Positions 55,826 through 64,000 of a DNA stretch of 64,000 bases are shown here, one piece after another. Source of the stretch: Tatumella terrea. Its GTDB lineage: Bacteria > Pseudomonadota > Gammaproteobacteria > Enterobacterales > Enterobacteriaceae. Below the pieces are notes generated by a model. That model saw only the letters and a list, made by a program, of their open reading frames with translations, did no database searches and was not told where the DNA came from. The stretch's first letter is position 1. Each line of letters opens with the position of its first letter. Made by a program: the position numbers and the translations under genes. The stretch lies in NCBI RefSeq assembly GCF_039523755.1, contig NZ_BAAAFX010000002.1, forward strand, positions 310,001 to 374,000, in the 5' to 3' direction.

Positions 55826-56836
55826 GTGAAACTGGATGAAATTGCTCGTCTTGCGGGAGTCTCGCGTACGACCGCGAGTTATGTCATCAATGGCAAAGCC
55901 AGACAATACCGGGTCAGTGAAAAAACGGTAGAGAAGGTGATGGCCGTTGTCCGGGAATACAACTATCAGCCGAATGCCGTTGCCGCAGGATTGCGCGCGG
56001 GACGCACCCGCTCAATCGGACTGGTGATCCCTGATCTGGAAAACACCAGTTATACACGTATTGCTAACTATCTGGAACGTCAGGCCAGGCAACGCGGTTA
56101 TCAGCTGCTGATCGCCTGCTCGGAAGATCAGCCGGACAACGAAATCCGCTGTATCGAACATTTGCTGCAACGCCAGATAGATGCCCTGATAGTTTCTACC
56201 TCATTGCCGCCGGAACACCCTTTTTATCAGCACTGGGTGGGAAAATCCTTACCTATTATCGCCCTTGACCGTGCCCTCGACCGTGAAAATTTCACCAGCG
56301 TCGTCGGCGCTGACCAGGACGATGCGTTCGCCCTGGCCCGGGAACTCCGTAAACAACCGATCAGTGATGTGCTTTTTTTAGGGGCATTGCCGGAATTATC
56401 GGTCAGCTTTCTGCGTGAGCAGGGGTTTCGTCAGGCCTGGGAAGGGGATGAACGCCGGGTCGAGTTTATCTACAGTAATAGCTTTGAGCGGAGTGTTGCC
56501 GCAGAGACCTTCGTCCGCTTTTTAAGTGAACATGAGATGCCGGCGGCAGTGTTTACGACGTCTTTCGGTTTATTACAGGGAATGATGGATGCCTGTCTTC
56601 GCGTCCACGGTCATTTACCTGCCCACGTATCTATCGCGACCTTCGGGGATAATGAACTCCTGGATTTCCTGGAATGTCCGGTGCTATCGGCCGGTCAGCG
56701 TCATCGCGATGTGGCGGAACGGGTGCTGGAATTAGTGCTGGCAAGCCTGGATGAGCCGTCCCGGCCGAAGCCCGGGCTGACGCGCATTCGCCGTAACCTC
56801 TACCAGCGTGGGCGTCTCGGTCGTCGTCCGCAGTGA
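55826..56836 (+). CDS. cra: Catabolite repressor/activator Cra (FruR)
   Basis: LacI-family regulator of glycolytic and gluconeogenic genes; fructose 1-phosphate relieves DNA binding. The GTG at 55826 follows GGGGTGAGA and gives [M]KLDEIARLAGVSRTTASYV, the E. coli start, where GTG is also used. 336 residues (E. coli 334). The helix-turn-helix is residues ~2-22, the hinge helix ends near PNAVAAGLRAG (~50-60), and the periplasmic-binding-protein-like core follows. No FruL-like leader peptide was found upstream. Confidence 0.97.
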   Translation: MKLDEIARLAGVSRTTASYVINGKARQYRVSEKTVEKVMAVVREYNYQPNAVAAGLRAGRTRSIGLVIPDLENTSYTRIANYLERQARQRGYQLLIACSEDQPDNEIRCIEHLLQRQIDALIVSTSLPPEHPFYQHWVGKSLPIIALDRALDRENFTSVVGADQDDAFALARELRKQPISDVLFLGALPELSVSFLREQGFRQAWEGDERRVEFIYSNSFERSVAAETFVRFLSEHEMPAAVFTTSFGLLQGMMDACLRVHGHLPAHVSIATFGDNELLDFLECPVLSAGQRHRDVAERVLELVLASLDEPSRPKPGLTRIRRNLYQRGRLGRRPQ

Positions 56837-57146
56837 GGCTGACGGCCGGCAGACCACCTCCCGGACACTGGGGGCGTTTCGCCCCACGATTAATTTTACA
56901 AATATCGTGCCGGTCCTGCTGTGCTTCAGCTAAGAAATTCCTTAAAATGGCGTTTATGACTACGCCGCACGAAGTTAACAATTCCGTCGTTTTTCGCCGC
57001 TGTTTTTGGATCCTTCCTCGCCGTTTTCTTAAATTCCTTCAATTATTCATCGGGTTAATACTATTTGTGCTGTTTTTTGTCCATTTTACCTCTGGATTTC
57101 AGCGAATTTACCGCAGGAAATAATGTTATTAAGCGACCGTTGTCGC
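56837..57146. other. Gap between cra and the mra promoter
   Basis: No established gene. A 58-codon frame (ATG at 56947, stop at 57121-57123) encodes one strongly hydrophobic stretch (FLQLFIGLILFVLFF) flanked by basic residues, but lacks a good ribosome-binding site. It could be a small membrane protein or chance in a T-rich region. Confidence 0.4.
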
Positions 57147-57176
57147 TTGACAAGGATTTCGTCCGCTCCGTACACT
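57147..57176 (+). promoter_or_regulatory. Pmra promoter of the division and cell-wall cluster
   Basis: TTGACA (57147-57152), an 18-base spacer and TACACT (57171-57176). This position corresponds to E. coli Pmra, which drives mraZ to at least ftsW. Confidence 0.8.
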
Positions 57177-57183
57177 CAATCAG

Positions 57184-57208
57184 TGGTAAAATGTGGGATA
57201 AAGTGGTG
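57184..57208 (+). promoter_or_regulatory. MraZ operator: three TGGNN repeats at 10-base intervals
   Basis: TGGTA (57184), TGGGA (57194) and TGGTG (57204) each start exactly 10 bases apart with 5-base spacers. MraZ autorepressor is known to bind TGGGN direct repeats with this spacing at its own promoter. It lies just after the expected transcription start and 30 bases before mraZ. Confidence 0.85.
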
Positions 57209-57237
57209 AAACAGGTTAACTGAGGGCAACGACAGTT

Positions 57238-57693
57238 ATGTTTCGTGGGGCAACGCTGGTTAATCTCGACGGTAAAGGCCGTATAGCAGTCCCTACACGC
57301 TATCGGGAAATACTGATCGGAGAATCACAGGGGCAAATGGTCTGCACCATTGACCTCCATCAGCCCTGCCTGCTGCTTTATACCCTGCCGGAGTGGGAAG
57401 TGATTGAGCGAAAGCTCTCACGCCTTTCTACCATGAACCCGGCAGAGCGTCGTGTTCAGCGGTTGTTACTGGGGCATGCCAGCGAATGTCAGATGGATAA
57501 TGCCGGACGATTATTGCTTGCCAGCACCCTGAGGCAACACGCCGGATTACAGAAAGAAATTATGCTGGTCGGTCAGTTCAACAAGTTTGAACTGTGGGAT
57601 GAACAGACCTGGTATCAACAAATCAGGGAAGATATCGAATCAGAATCGGCTCAGGGGGAGCTCTCTGAGCGATTGCAGGATTTATCGTTATAG
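57238..57693 (+). CDS. mraZ: Transcriptional repressor MraZ
   Basis: AbrB-like ring-forming DNA-binding protein that represses the mra operon. 151 residues (E. coli 152), two swapped-hairpin repeats: FRGATLVNLDGKGRIAVPTRYR (residues 2-23) and ECQMDNAGRLLLASTLRQHA (about 82-101), both with the GR-x-x-hydrophobic-P/A pattern. First gene of the cluster, 3 bases before rsmH. Confidence 0.97.
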   Translation: MFRGATLVNLDGKGRIAVPTRYREILIGESQGQMVCTIDLHQPCLLLYTLPEWEVIERKLSRLSTMNPAERRVQRLLLGHASECQMDNAGRLLLASTLRQHAGLQKEIMLVGQFNKFELWDEQTWYQQIREDIESESAQGELSERLQDLSL

Positions 57694-57696
57694 CCT

Positions 57697-58638
57697 ATGT
57701 CGGAAAATTTTAAACATACGACCGTCCTCTTAGATGAAGCGGTTAACGGACTCAACCTTCAGCCGGAGGGGATCTATATTGATGGAACCTTTGGCCGGGG
57801 AGGTCACTCGCGCCTGATCCTTTCACAATTAGGTGAAAAGGGCCGGTTAATCGCCATCGACAGAGATCCGCAGGCTATTGCAGCGGCCGCTGAAATTACC
57901 GACCCCCGGTTTTCGATTATCCATGGGCCGTTTTCAGGGCTGGCAGAATACGTTGAGTCGCTCGGGTTGAGCGGAAAAATCAACGGCATTTTGCTGGATT
58001 TAGGAGTCTCTTCGCCTCAGTTGGATGATGCCGAACGCGGATTTTCCTTTATGCGTGACGGGCCTCTGGATATGCGTATGGACCCGACGCGTGGACAGTC
58101 TGCCGCGGAATGGTTACTGCAGGCCGAAGAGCAGGACATTGCTTTTGTACTCAAAGCGTATGGTGAAGAGCGTTTTGCGAAACGTATTGCCCGGGCCATC
58201 GTGGAACGTAACCGTGAGCAGCCGATGACCCGTACGAAAGAGCTGGCTGACGTGATTTATCACGCCACGCCGGTAAAGGATAAGTTTAAGCATCCGGCGA
58301 CCCGCAGTTTTCAGGCTATCCGTATCTGGGTGAACAGTGAACTTGAGGAAATTACTCAGGCACTGAAAGGGTCTCTGAGTGTACTGGCACCGGAAGGGCG
58401 GTTATCGATTATCAGTTTCCACTCGCTGGAAGACCGGCTGGTAAAACGCTTTATGCGGGATCAGAGCCGGGGGGTTCAGGTCCCTTCCGGCCTGCCACTC
58501 ACCGAAGCTCAGTTAAAATCACTGGGAGGACGTGAATTGAAAACGCTTGGCAAACTGATCCCCGGGGAGCAGGAAGTGAAAGAAAACCCGCGTGCCCGTA
58601 GCTCAGTATTACGCATTGCGCAGAGGACGGCTGAATGA
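57697..58638 (+). CDS. rsmH: 16S rRNA m4C1402 methyltransferase
   Basis: MraW; N4-methylates C1402 in the ribosomal P site together with RsmI's 2'-O-methylation. 313 residues as in E. coli. The SAM motif is YIDGTFGRGGHSRLIL (about 27-42); LLDLGVSSPQLDDAERGFSF and SIISFHSLEDRLVKRFM are the other family blocks. The stop overlaps ftsL (ATGA). Confidence 0.98.
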   Translation: MSENFKHTTVLLDEAVNGLNLQPEGIYIDGTFGRGGHSRLILSQLGEKGRLIAIDRDPQAIAAAAEITDPRFSIIHGPFSGLAEYVESLGLSGKINGILLDLGVSSPQLDDAERGFSFMRDGPLDMRMDPTRGQSAAEWLLQAEEQDIAFVLKAYGEERFAKRIARAIVERNREQPMTRTKELADVIYHATPVKDKFKHPATRSFQAIRIWVNSELEEITQALKGSLSVLAPEGRLSIISFHSLEDRLVKRFMRDQSRGVQVPSGLPLTEAQLKSLGGRELKTLGKLIPGEQEVKENPRARSSVLRIAQRTAE

Positions 58639-58955
58639 TCGGCAACGAGCGCCATAGCCTGCCCGGAATTATCGGTGGCGATCTGCTGCGTCACGGAAAG
58701 CTGCCGCTGATACTGCTTATTGCCGTACTGGTCACTGCGATGATGGTTGTTATTACCACGCATAAGACCCGGTTACTGACCGCACAACGGGAACAGATGG
58801 TGCTGGAGCGGGATTCGCTGGATATCGAATGGCGAAACCTGATCCTGGAAGAAAATGCATTAGGCGATCATAGCCGTGTTGAACGACTGGCTATCGAAAA
58901 GCTTCATATGCAACATGTTGATCCTTCACAGGAAAATATAGTGGTTCAACCATAG
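58635..58955 (+). CDS. ftsL: Cell division protein FtsL
   Basis: Bitopic divisome protein that forms a complex with FtsB and FtsQ and helps activate FtsWI. 106 residues (E. coli 121; the cytoplasmic tail is shorter). One transmembrane segment (PLILLIAVLVTAMMVVIT, about 24-41) is followed by a coiled-coil periplasmic part (REQMVLERDSLDIEWRNL). The ATG overlaps the rsmH stop. Confidence 0.95.
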   Translation: MIGNERHSLPGIIGGDLLRHGKLPLILLIAVLVTAMMVVITTHKTRLLTAQREQMVLERDSLDIEWRNLILEENALGDHSRVERLAIEKLHMQHVDPSQENIVVQP

Positions 58956-58970
58956 GGAATCCATGACTGA

Positions 58971-60737
58971 ATGAGCAGCGCGAAGAAAACGCTGAAATCC
59001 GGAAAACAGGAAAATAAGGCCAGCTTTATCAGCTGGCGTTTTGCGTTGCTCTGTCTGGGAATTCTGGCTGCACTGGTAGGTCTCATCTCCCGGGTCGGTT
59101 ACCTGCAGGTCGTCAATCCCGGTAAACTGGTCAGGGAAGGGGATTTGCGCTCATTGCGTGTGCAGTCCATTCCCTCTTCCCGGGGAATGATCAGCGACCG
59201 TGCCGGCCGGCCTTTAGCCGTCAGCGTGCCGGTCAATGCTGTCTGGATCGATCCGAAAGAAGTGATTGAGAAAGGCGGGGTCACCCTCGATAACCGCTGG
59301 AAAGCCCTGGCGGATACGTTATCGATGACCACGGATCAGTTATCTGCCCGTGTCACGACCAATCCGAATAGCCGTTTTATCTATCTTGCCCGCCAGATCA
59401 CGCCCTCGGTGGGTGACTACATTAAAAAGCTGAAACTGCCCGGGGTAAATCTGCGGGAAGAGTCACGCCGATATTATCCGGCAGGGCAGGTGACTGCGCA
59501 CTTAATCGGTTTTACCAACATCGATGGCGTGGGCATTGAGGGTATCGAAAAGAGCTTTAATCAGTGGCTCACCGGTCAGCCGGGTGAACGTACGGTCCGT
59601 AAAGATCGTCAGGGCCGGGTGATTGAGGATATCTCCTCCACCGATAGCCAGGCGGCACATAATCTGACGCTGAGTATCGATGAGCGATTACAAGCCCAGG
59701 TGTATCGCGAACTGAACAACGCGGTGGCTTTTAATAAAGCGGAATCCGGGTCTGCGGTGCTGGTGGATGTGAATACCGGCGAAATTCTGGCGATGGCTAA
59801 CAGCCCCGCGTATAACCCCAATAATCTGGGGCATACCTCGAAAGATGTCATGAGAAACCGGGCTATCACCGATATCTTCGAACCGGGTTCGACCGTAAAA
59901 CCGATGGTAGTGATGACGGCATTACAGCGGGGGGTTGTGCGGGAAGGCAGTGTGCTCAATACCGTGCCGTACCGGATTAATGGTCATGAAATCAAAGACG
60001 TTGCACGATATAACGAACTGACGCTCACCGGCGTCTTACAGAAGTCGAGTAACGTGGGTGTTTCCCGGCTGGCGTTAGCGATGCCGTCTTCGGCTCTGGT
60101 CGATACCTACTCACGCTTCGGCCTCGGGAAACCGACCAACCTCGGGTTAGTCGGTGAAAGCAGCGGTATTTTCCCCAAAAAACAACGGTGGTCTGACATT
60201 GAGCGGGCCACCTTCTCCTTCGGTTACGGCCTGATGGTCACCCCGTTACAGCTAGCGCGGGTCTATGCCACGATCGGCAGCTACGGCATAGCCAGACCCC
60301 TCTCCATTACCAAAGTCGATCCTCCGGTCGGCGGTGAACGGGTATTCCCTGAAGCGACGGTTAAAACGGTTCTCCATATGATGGAGAGTGTGGCTCTGCC
60401 GGGCGGTGGCGGGGTAAAAGCGGCCATTAAAGGTTACCGTATTGCCATTAAGACCGGGACCGCGAAGAAGGTCGGCCCTGACGGACGGTATATCAATAAA
60501 TATATCGCTTATACCGCAGGTGTCGCACCGGCAAGCCACCCGCGTTTTGCGCTGGTGGTTGTGATCAATGACCCGCAGGCCGGTAAATATTACGGGGGTG
60601 CGGTATCTGCACCGGTATTCGGCGCCATTATGGGCGGCGTGCTACGCACGATGAATATCGAGCCGGATGCCTTACCCATCAGTGACAAAAATGATTCAGT
60701 AATTCATAACAATGGGGATTCAAGTGACAGATCGTAA
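58971..60737 (+). CDS. ftsI: Septal peptidoglycan transpeptidase FtsI (PBP3)
   Basis: Cross-links septal peptidoglycan and is a target of beta-lactams. 588 residues, as in E. coli. One N-terminal membrane anchor (ALLCLGILAALVGLISRVGY). Penicillin-binding motifs: SxxK as STVKPM with Ser307, SxN as SSNVG near 359, and KTGT in IKTGTAKK near 494. The start gives MSSAKKTLKSGKQ. The last 14 bases overlap murE. Confidence 0.98.
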   Translation: MSSAKKTLKSGKQENKASFISWRFALLCLGILAALVGLISRVGYLQVVNPGKLVREGDLRSLRVQSIPSSRGMISDRAGRPLAVSVPVNAVWIDPKEVIEKGGVTLDNRWKALADTLSMTTDQLSARVTTNPNSRFIYLARQITPSVGDYIKKLKLPGVNLREESRRYYPAGQVTAHLIGFTNIDGVGIEGIEKSFNQWLTGQPGERTVRKDRQGRVIEDISSTDSQAAHNLTLSIDERLQAQVYRELNNAVAFNKAESGSAVLVDVNTGEILAMANSPAYNPNNLGHTSKDVMRNRAITDIFEPGSTVKPMVVMTALQRGVVREGSVLNTVPYRINGHEIKDVARYNELTLTGVLQKSSNVGVSRLALAMPSSALVDTYSRFGLGKPTNLGLVGESSGIFPKKQRWSDIERATFSFGYGLMVTPLQLARVYATIGSYGIARPLSITKVDPPVGGERVFPEATVKTVLHMMESVALPGGGGVKAAIKGYRIAIKTGTAKKVGPDGRYINKYIAYTAGVAPASHPRFALVVVINDPQAGKYYGGAVSAPVFGAIMGGVLRTMNIEPDALPISDKNDSVIHNNGDSSDRS

Positions 60738-62211
60738 CTTGCGTTACCTGCTGGCCCCCTGGGTGCCGGGTGCGCCGGAGCGTCAACTGAGGGAAATGAC
60801 ACTGGATAGCCGCGCTGCGGCTGCCGGCGATCTGTTCGTGGCTGTTACGGGGCATCAGGCCGATGGTCGCCAATATATCCCGCAGGCGATTGCCGGGGGC
60901 GCCGCGGCGGTGATTGCCGATGCCGAAGGTGAAGCTGCCGACGGGGATATCAGAGAATTTCAGGGCGTGCCGGTGATCTACCTGCGACAACTATCGCAAC
61001 GCCTTTCTGCACTGGCCGGTCGATTCTATGGTCAGCCGGCGGAGCAACAGAAAGTCATTGGTATTACCGGGACCAACGGTAAAACCACCACCAGTCAGTT
61101 GCTGGCTCAATGGGCTAATCTGCTGGGTGAAACCGGCGCCGTCATGGGAACCGTCGGTAACGGTCTTTTTGGTCAGCTGGTTCCGGCAGAAAATACCACC
61201 GGGTCAGCGGTAGAGATTCAGCATGTGCTGTCAGATCTGCAGGCCCGCGGGGCTACGCTGACGGCAATGGAAGTTTCTTCTCATGGGCTGGTTCAGCATC
61301 GGGTGGCTGCCATTCCCTTTGCCGCCGCCGTCTTCACCAACCTGAGCCGCGATCACCTGGATTACCACGGGGATATGCAAAGCTACGAAGCCGCAAAATG
61401 GTCATTGTTCTCCGAACATCAGGTCGGGCAAGCCATTATCAATGCGGATGACACGACCGGACGTTTATGGCTGAAAAAGCTGACGGACGGCGTGGCGGTC
61501 AGTATGGAAGGGAATATCGCCGCGGATCATAAGGGCCGCGCGGTCGAGGCCGTCAGTGTTGTCTATCTGGAAAAAGGTGCCAGAGTGACTTTCCGTTCTG
61601 ACTGGGGTGAAGGTGAGTTCACCAGCCAGCTGATGGGAGCATTCAATGTCAGCAACATGCTGATGGCGATGGCCACCTTATTGTCGCTGGGATATCCGCT
61701 GGCGCGCTTATGTGAAACGGCACAACAGCTGCAACCGGTTTGCGGACGTATGGAAGTTTTCCATACCGAAGGCCGTCCTGCGGTGGTGGTCGATTATGCC
61801 CACACCCCGGACGCACTGGAAAAAGCCTTAACCGCCGCCCGCTTACACTGCCGCGGCAAGCTGTGGTGCCTGTTTGGCTGTGGCGGTGACCGGGATAAAG
61901 GTAAACGCCCGCTGATGGGGGCGATTGCTGAAGAGCTGGCCGATCAGGTCGTCATCTCTGACGATAACCCGCGCACCGAAGATCCCGCCGCTATCGTCAA
62001 AGATATTCTCAGTGGTTTGCTGGACCCGGGGAAAGCGCTGACTATCGCGGGCCGTGCCCGTGCCGTTGAACAGGTACTGGCACAGGCCGGGCCGGACGAT
62101 ATTGTGCTGGTCGCCGGTAAAGGCCATGAAGATTATCAGATTATCGGGCAACGACGTTTTGATTACTCGGACAGGACGACTGTCGCGGGGCTGCTGGGAG
62201 TAATGGCATGA
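60724..62211 (+). CDS. murE: UDP-MurNAc-L-Ala-D-Glu:meso-DAP ligase
   Basis: Adds meso-diaminopimelate to the peptidoglycan precursor. The GTG at 60724 gives [M]TDRNLRYLLAPWVPGAP, the E. coli start and length (495 residues), and follows GGGGAT; an ATG at 60712 would add four residues. The ATP loop is GITGTNGKTTTSQ (about 113-125). DNPRTEDP, the meso-DAP recognition motif DNPR, is near residue 420. The start overlaps ftsI by 14 bases and the end overlaps murF by 4. Confidence 0.97.
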   Translation: MTDRNLRYLLAPWVPGAPERQLREMTLDSRAAAAGDLFVAVTGHQADGRQYIPQAIAGGAAAVIADAEGEAADGDIREFQGVPVIYLRQLSQRLSALAGRFYGQPAEQQKVIGITGTNGKTTTSQLLAQWANLLGETGAVMGTVGNGLFGQLVPAENTTGSAVEIQHVLSDLQARGATLTAMEVSSHGLVQHRVAAIPFAAAVFTNLSRDHLDYHGDMQSYEAAKWSLFSEHQVGQAIINADDTTGRLWLKKLTDGVAVSMEGNIAADHKGRAVEAVSVVYLEKGARVTFRSDWGEGEFTSQLMGAFNVSNMLMAMATLLSLGYPLARLCETAQQLQPVCGRMEVFHTEGRPAVVVDYAHTPDALEKALTAARLHCRGKLWCLFGCGGDRDKGKRPLMGAIAEELADQVVISDDNPRTEDPAAIVKDILSGLLDPGKALTIAGRARAVEQVLAQAGPDDIVLVAGKGHEDYQIIGQRRFDYSDRTTVAGLLGVMA

Positions 62212-63572
62212 TTTCCGTAAGTTTACAGCAACTGGCTGCGGTGACCGGCGGGCAACTCTCGCGGGAACCGGCCTTTGAGTTTACTGCCGTCACCACGGAT
62301 ACCCGTAAGGTGACGCCGGGTTGCCTGTTTGTTGCCCTGATCGGTGAGCGTTTTGATGCGCATGACTTTATTGCGGATGCGATCACCGCCGGCGCTGGGG
62401 CCTTACTGGTGAGTAAACCTCTGCCGATAGATGTTCCGCAGGTGGTGGTCAAAGATACCCGCATTGCCTTTGGTGAGCTGGCTGGCTGGGTCCGGCAGCA
62501 GGTCCCTGCCCGGGTGGTGGCTCTGACCGGCTCTTCGGGGAAAACGTCGGTGAAAGAGATGACCGCCGCCATCCTGAAGCAGTGCGGCAATACGCTCTAC
62601 ACCGCGGGCAACCTGAATAACGATATTGGTGTGCCGATGACGTTATTGCGGCTGACCCGGGAGCATGAATACGCAGTCATTGAGTTAGGGGCAAACCACC
62701 AGGGGGAAATCGCCTACACCACGGCGATGGTCCGGCCTGAAGCGGCGCTGGTCAACAACCTGGCCGCGGCGCACCTGGAAGGTTTCGGATCTCTGGCCGG
62801 AGTGGCGAAAGCGAAAGGCGAAATTTTCGAAGGTCTCCCGGCAGGAGGCATCGCTATTCTTAATCACGACAGTAATGATCAGGTGAACTGGCAGCCTCGC
62901 CTGGCAGATAAAATCGTCTGGCATTTCTCGCCAAACGCGGAAGCCGGGGTCGGTTTTTATGCCAGCCAGGTTGTGATCCACGGCGGGGGAACCTCATTTA
63001 CGTTGCACTCTCCGCAGGGAGAGGTGGAAGTGACTCTGCCATTGCCAGGCCGCCACAATATTGCGAATGCGCTGGCGGCCGCTGCATTGTCTCAGGCGGT
63101 CGGTGCACCACTCAGCGCTATCCGCCACGGACTCAGTACTCTGCAACCCGTCCCCGGGCGTCTTTATCCCATCCGGCTGTCTGAAACACACCGTTTGCTG
63201 GATGACAGCTATAACGCGAATGTCGGGTCGATGACTGCCGCTGCACAGGTGCTGGGCGAAATGCCGGGCTACCGGATCATGGTGGTCGGGGATATGGGGG
63301 AACTGGGCGATGAAGCGGAACAGTGTCATCGTGCCGTGGGCCAGGCCACCCGGCAAGCGGGGATCGATAAAGTATTAAGCACCGGTCATCTGAGCCGGTT
63401 TATCTCAGAAGAGAGCCCGGACGGGGAACATTTCATTACCAAACCGGCGCTGGTTGACCGGTTAAAGACATTATTATCTGAACATCAGGAAGTCACTATT
63501 TTGATTAAGGGTTCGCGAAGTGCAGCTATGGAAGAAGTGGTTCAGCAATTACAGGAGATGGGCGCATGTTAG
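62208..63572 (+). CDS. murF: UDP-MurNAc-tripeptide:D-Ala-D-Ala ligase
   Basis: Adds D-Ala-D-Ala to complete the UDP-MurNAc-pentapeptide. 454 residues (E. coli 452). The ATP-binding loop is ALTGSSGKTSVKEM (about 105-118). LGANHQGEIAYTT, NNLAAAHLEGFG and LDDSYNANVGSM are conserved Mur-ligase blocks. ATGA overlap with murE at the start and 7-base overlap with mraY at the end show tight coupling. Confidence 0.98.
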   Translation: MISVSLQQLAAVTGGQLSREPAFEFTAVTTDTRKVTPGCLFVALIGERFDAHDFIADAITAGAGALLVSKPLPIDVPQVVVKDTRIAFGELAGWVRQQVPARVVALTGSSGKTSVKEMTAAILKQCGNTLYTAGNLNNDIGVPMTLLRLTREHEYAVIELGANHQGEIAYTTAMVRPEAALVNNLAAAHLEGFGSLAGVAKAKGEIFEGLPAGGIAILNHDSNDQVNWQPRLADKIVWHFSPNAEAGVGFYASQVVIHGGGTSFTLHSPQGEVEVTLPLPGRHNIANALAAAALSQAVGAPLSAIRHGLSTLQPVPGRLYPIRLSETHRLLDDSYNANVGSMTAAAQVLGEMPGYRIMVVGDMGELGDEAEQCHRAVGQATRQAGIDKVLSTGHLSRFISEESPDGEHFITKPALVDRLKTLLSEHQEVTILIKGSRSAAMEEVVQQLQEMGAC

Positions 63573-64000
63573 TCTGGCTGGCTGAACATCTGGTTTCATT
63601 TTATTCAGGGTTTAATATTTTTTCTTACCTGACATTTCGCGCGATTGTCAGTCTGCTGACTTCGTTATTTATCAGCCTGTGGATGGGCCCTCGCCTGATC
63701 ACCTGGCTGCAAAAGTTACAGATTGGTCAGGTCGTCCGTAACGACGGCCCTGAATCACATTTCAGTAAACGGGGGACCCCGACGATGGGGGGCCTGATGA
63801 TCCTTGCCTCTATCACGATTTCGGTACTGATGTGGGCTTATCCGTCAAACCCGTATGTCTGGTGTGTGCTGTTCGTACTGATTGGCTACGGGATTGTCGG
63901 GTTTGTTGATGATTACCGTAAGGTCGTGCGCAAAGACACCAAAGGCCTGATTGCCCGCTGGAAATATTTCTGGCAGTCCGTGATCGCGCTGACCGTTGCC
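63566..64000 (+). CDS. mraY: Phospho-MurNAc-pentapeptide translocase, N-terminal part (cut by window end)
   Basis: Transfers phospho-MurNAc-pentapeptide to undecaprenyl phosphate to make lipid I in the inner membrane. 145 codons are present, from MLVWLAEHLVSFYSGFN to the window edge; the full E. coli protein has 360. Visible motifs are KRGTPTMGGLMIL (about 70-82) and the catalytic GFVDDYRKV with Asp115/Asp116. The start lies inside the murF end. Confidence 0.97.
   Translation, partial: MLVWLAEHLVSFYSGFNIFSYLTFRAIVSLLTSLFISLWMGPRLITWLQKLQIGQVVRNDGPESHFSKRGTPTMGGLMILASITISVLMWAYPSNPYVWCVLFVLIGYGIVGFVDDYRKVVRKDTKGLIARWKYFWQSVIALTVA

Overview
The window is a stretch of ordinary enterobacterial chromosome. 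Gene order, start codons (UUG for rpsT and carA, GTG for cra and murE) and protein sequences follow the Escherichia coli 0-2 min region from thrC to the mra/dcw cluster. The many losses relative to E. coli, and a beta-glucoside operon placed between folA and apaH, suggest a member of Enterobacterales outside Escherichia, perhaps an Erwiniaceae genus such as Tatumella. The genus is an inference and was not tested.

Layout. 1-8.4 kb: 3' end of thrC, yaaA, talB, mog, an MFS transporter where E. coli has satP, then dnaK-dnaJ behind a sigma-32 promoter. 8.4-22.1 kb: nhaA (no nhaR), rpsT (reverse), the ribF-ileS-lspA-fkpB-ispH operon, dapB and carAB with arginine boxes. 22.1-25.2 kb: the only non-core part. 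It holds a 119-bp array of 17 in-register heptamers, a decayed gene with no intact frame, folA, and a gene-free stretch. 25.2-28.1 kb: a two-gene beta-glucoside PTS operon with no local regulator. 28.1-34.9 kb: lptD-surA-pdxA-rsmA-apaG-apaH on the reverse strand. 35-42 kb: djlA, then rluA, rapA and polB in reverse. 42-47.8 kb: a DedA protein, thiBPQ under a TPP riboswitch, and a SET-family sugar exporter. 47.8-52.8 kb: leuLABCD in reverse with a complete attenuator. 53.4-56.8 kb: ilvIH and cra. 57.1 kb to the end: the mra operon (mraZ, rsmH, ftsL, ftsI, murE, murF, start of mraY) behind a promoter with an MraZ operator.

Functionally the window combines amino-acid synthesis (Thr, Lys/DAP, Leu, Ile/Val, carbamoyl phosphate for Arg and pyrimidines), envelope building (LspA, LptD, SurA, peptidoglycan synthesis and division), translation and RNA modification (IleS, S20, RsmA, RluA, RsmH), protein folding (DnaK/DnaJ, SurA, FkpB) and cofactors (FAD, PLP, thiamine import, isoprenoids, folate).

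I found no convincing new defence system, phage, CRISPR array or insertion sequence. The best candidates for a second look are the heptamer array with its adjacent gene remnant, the regulator-free beta-glucoside operon, the replaced transporter, and several RNA hairpins in conserved operons.
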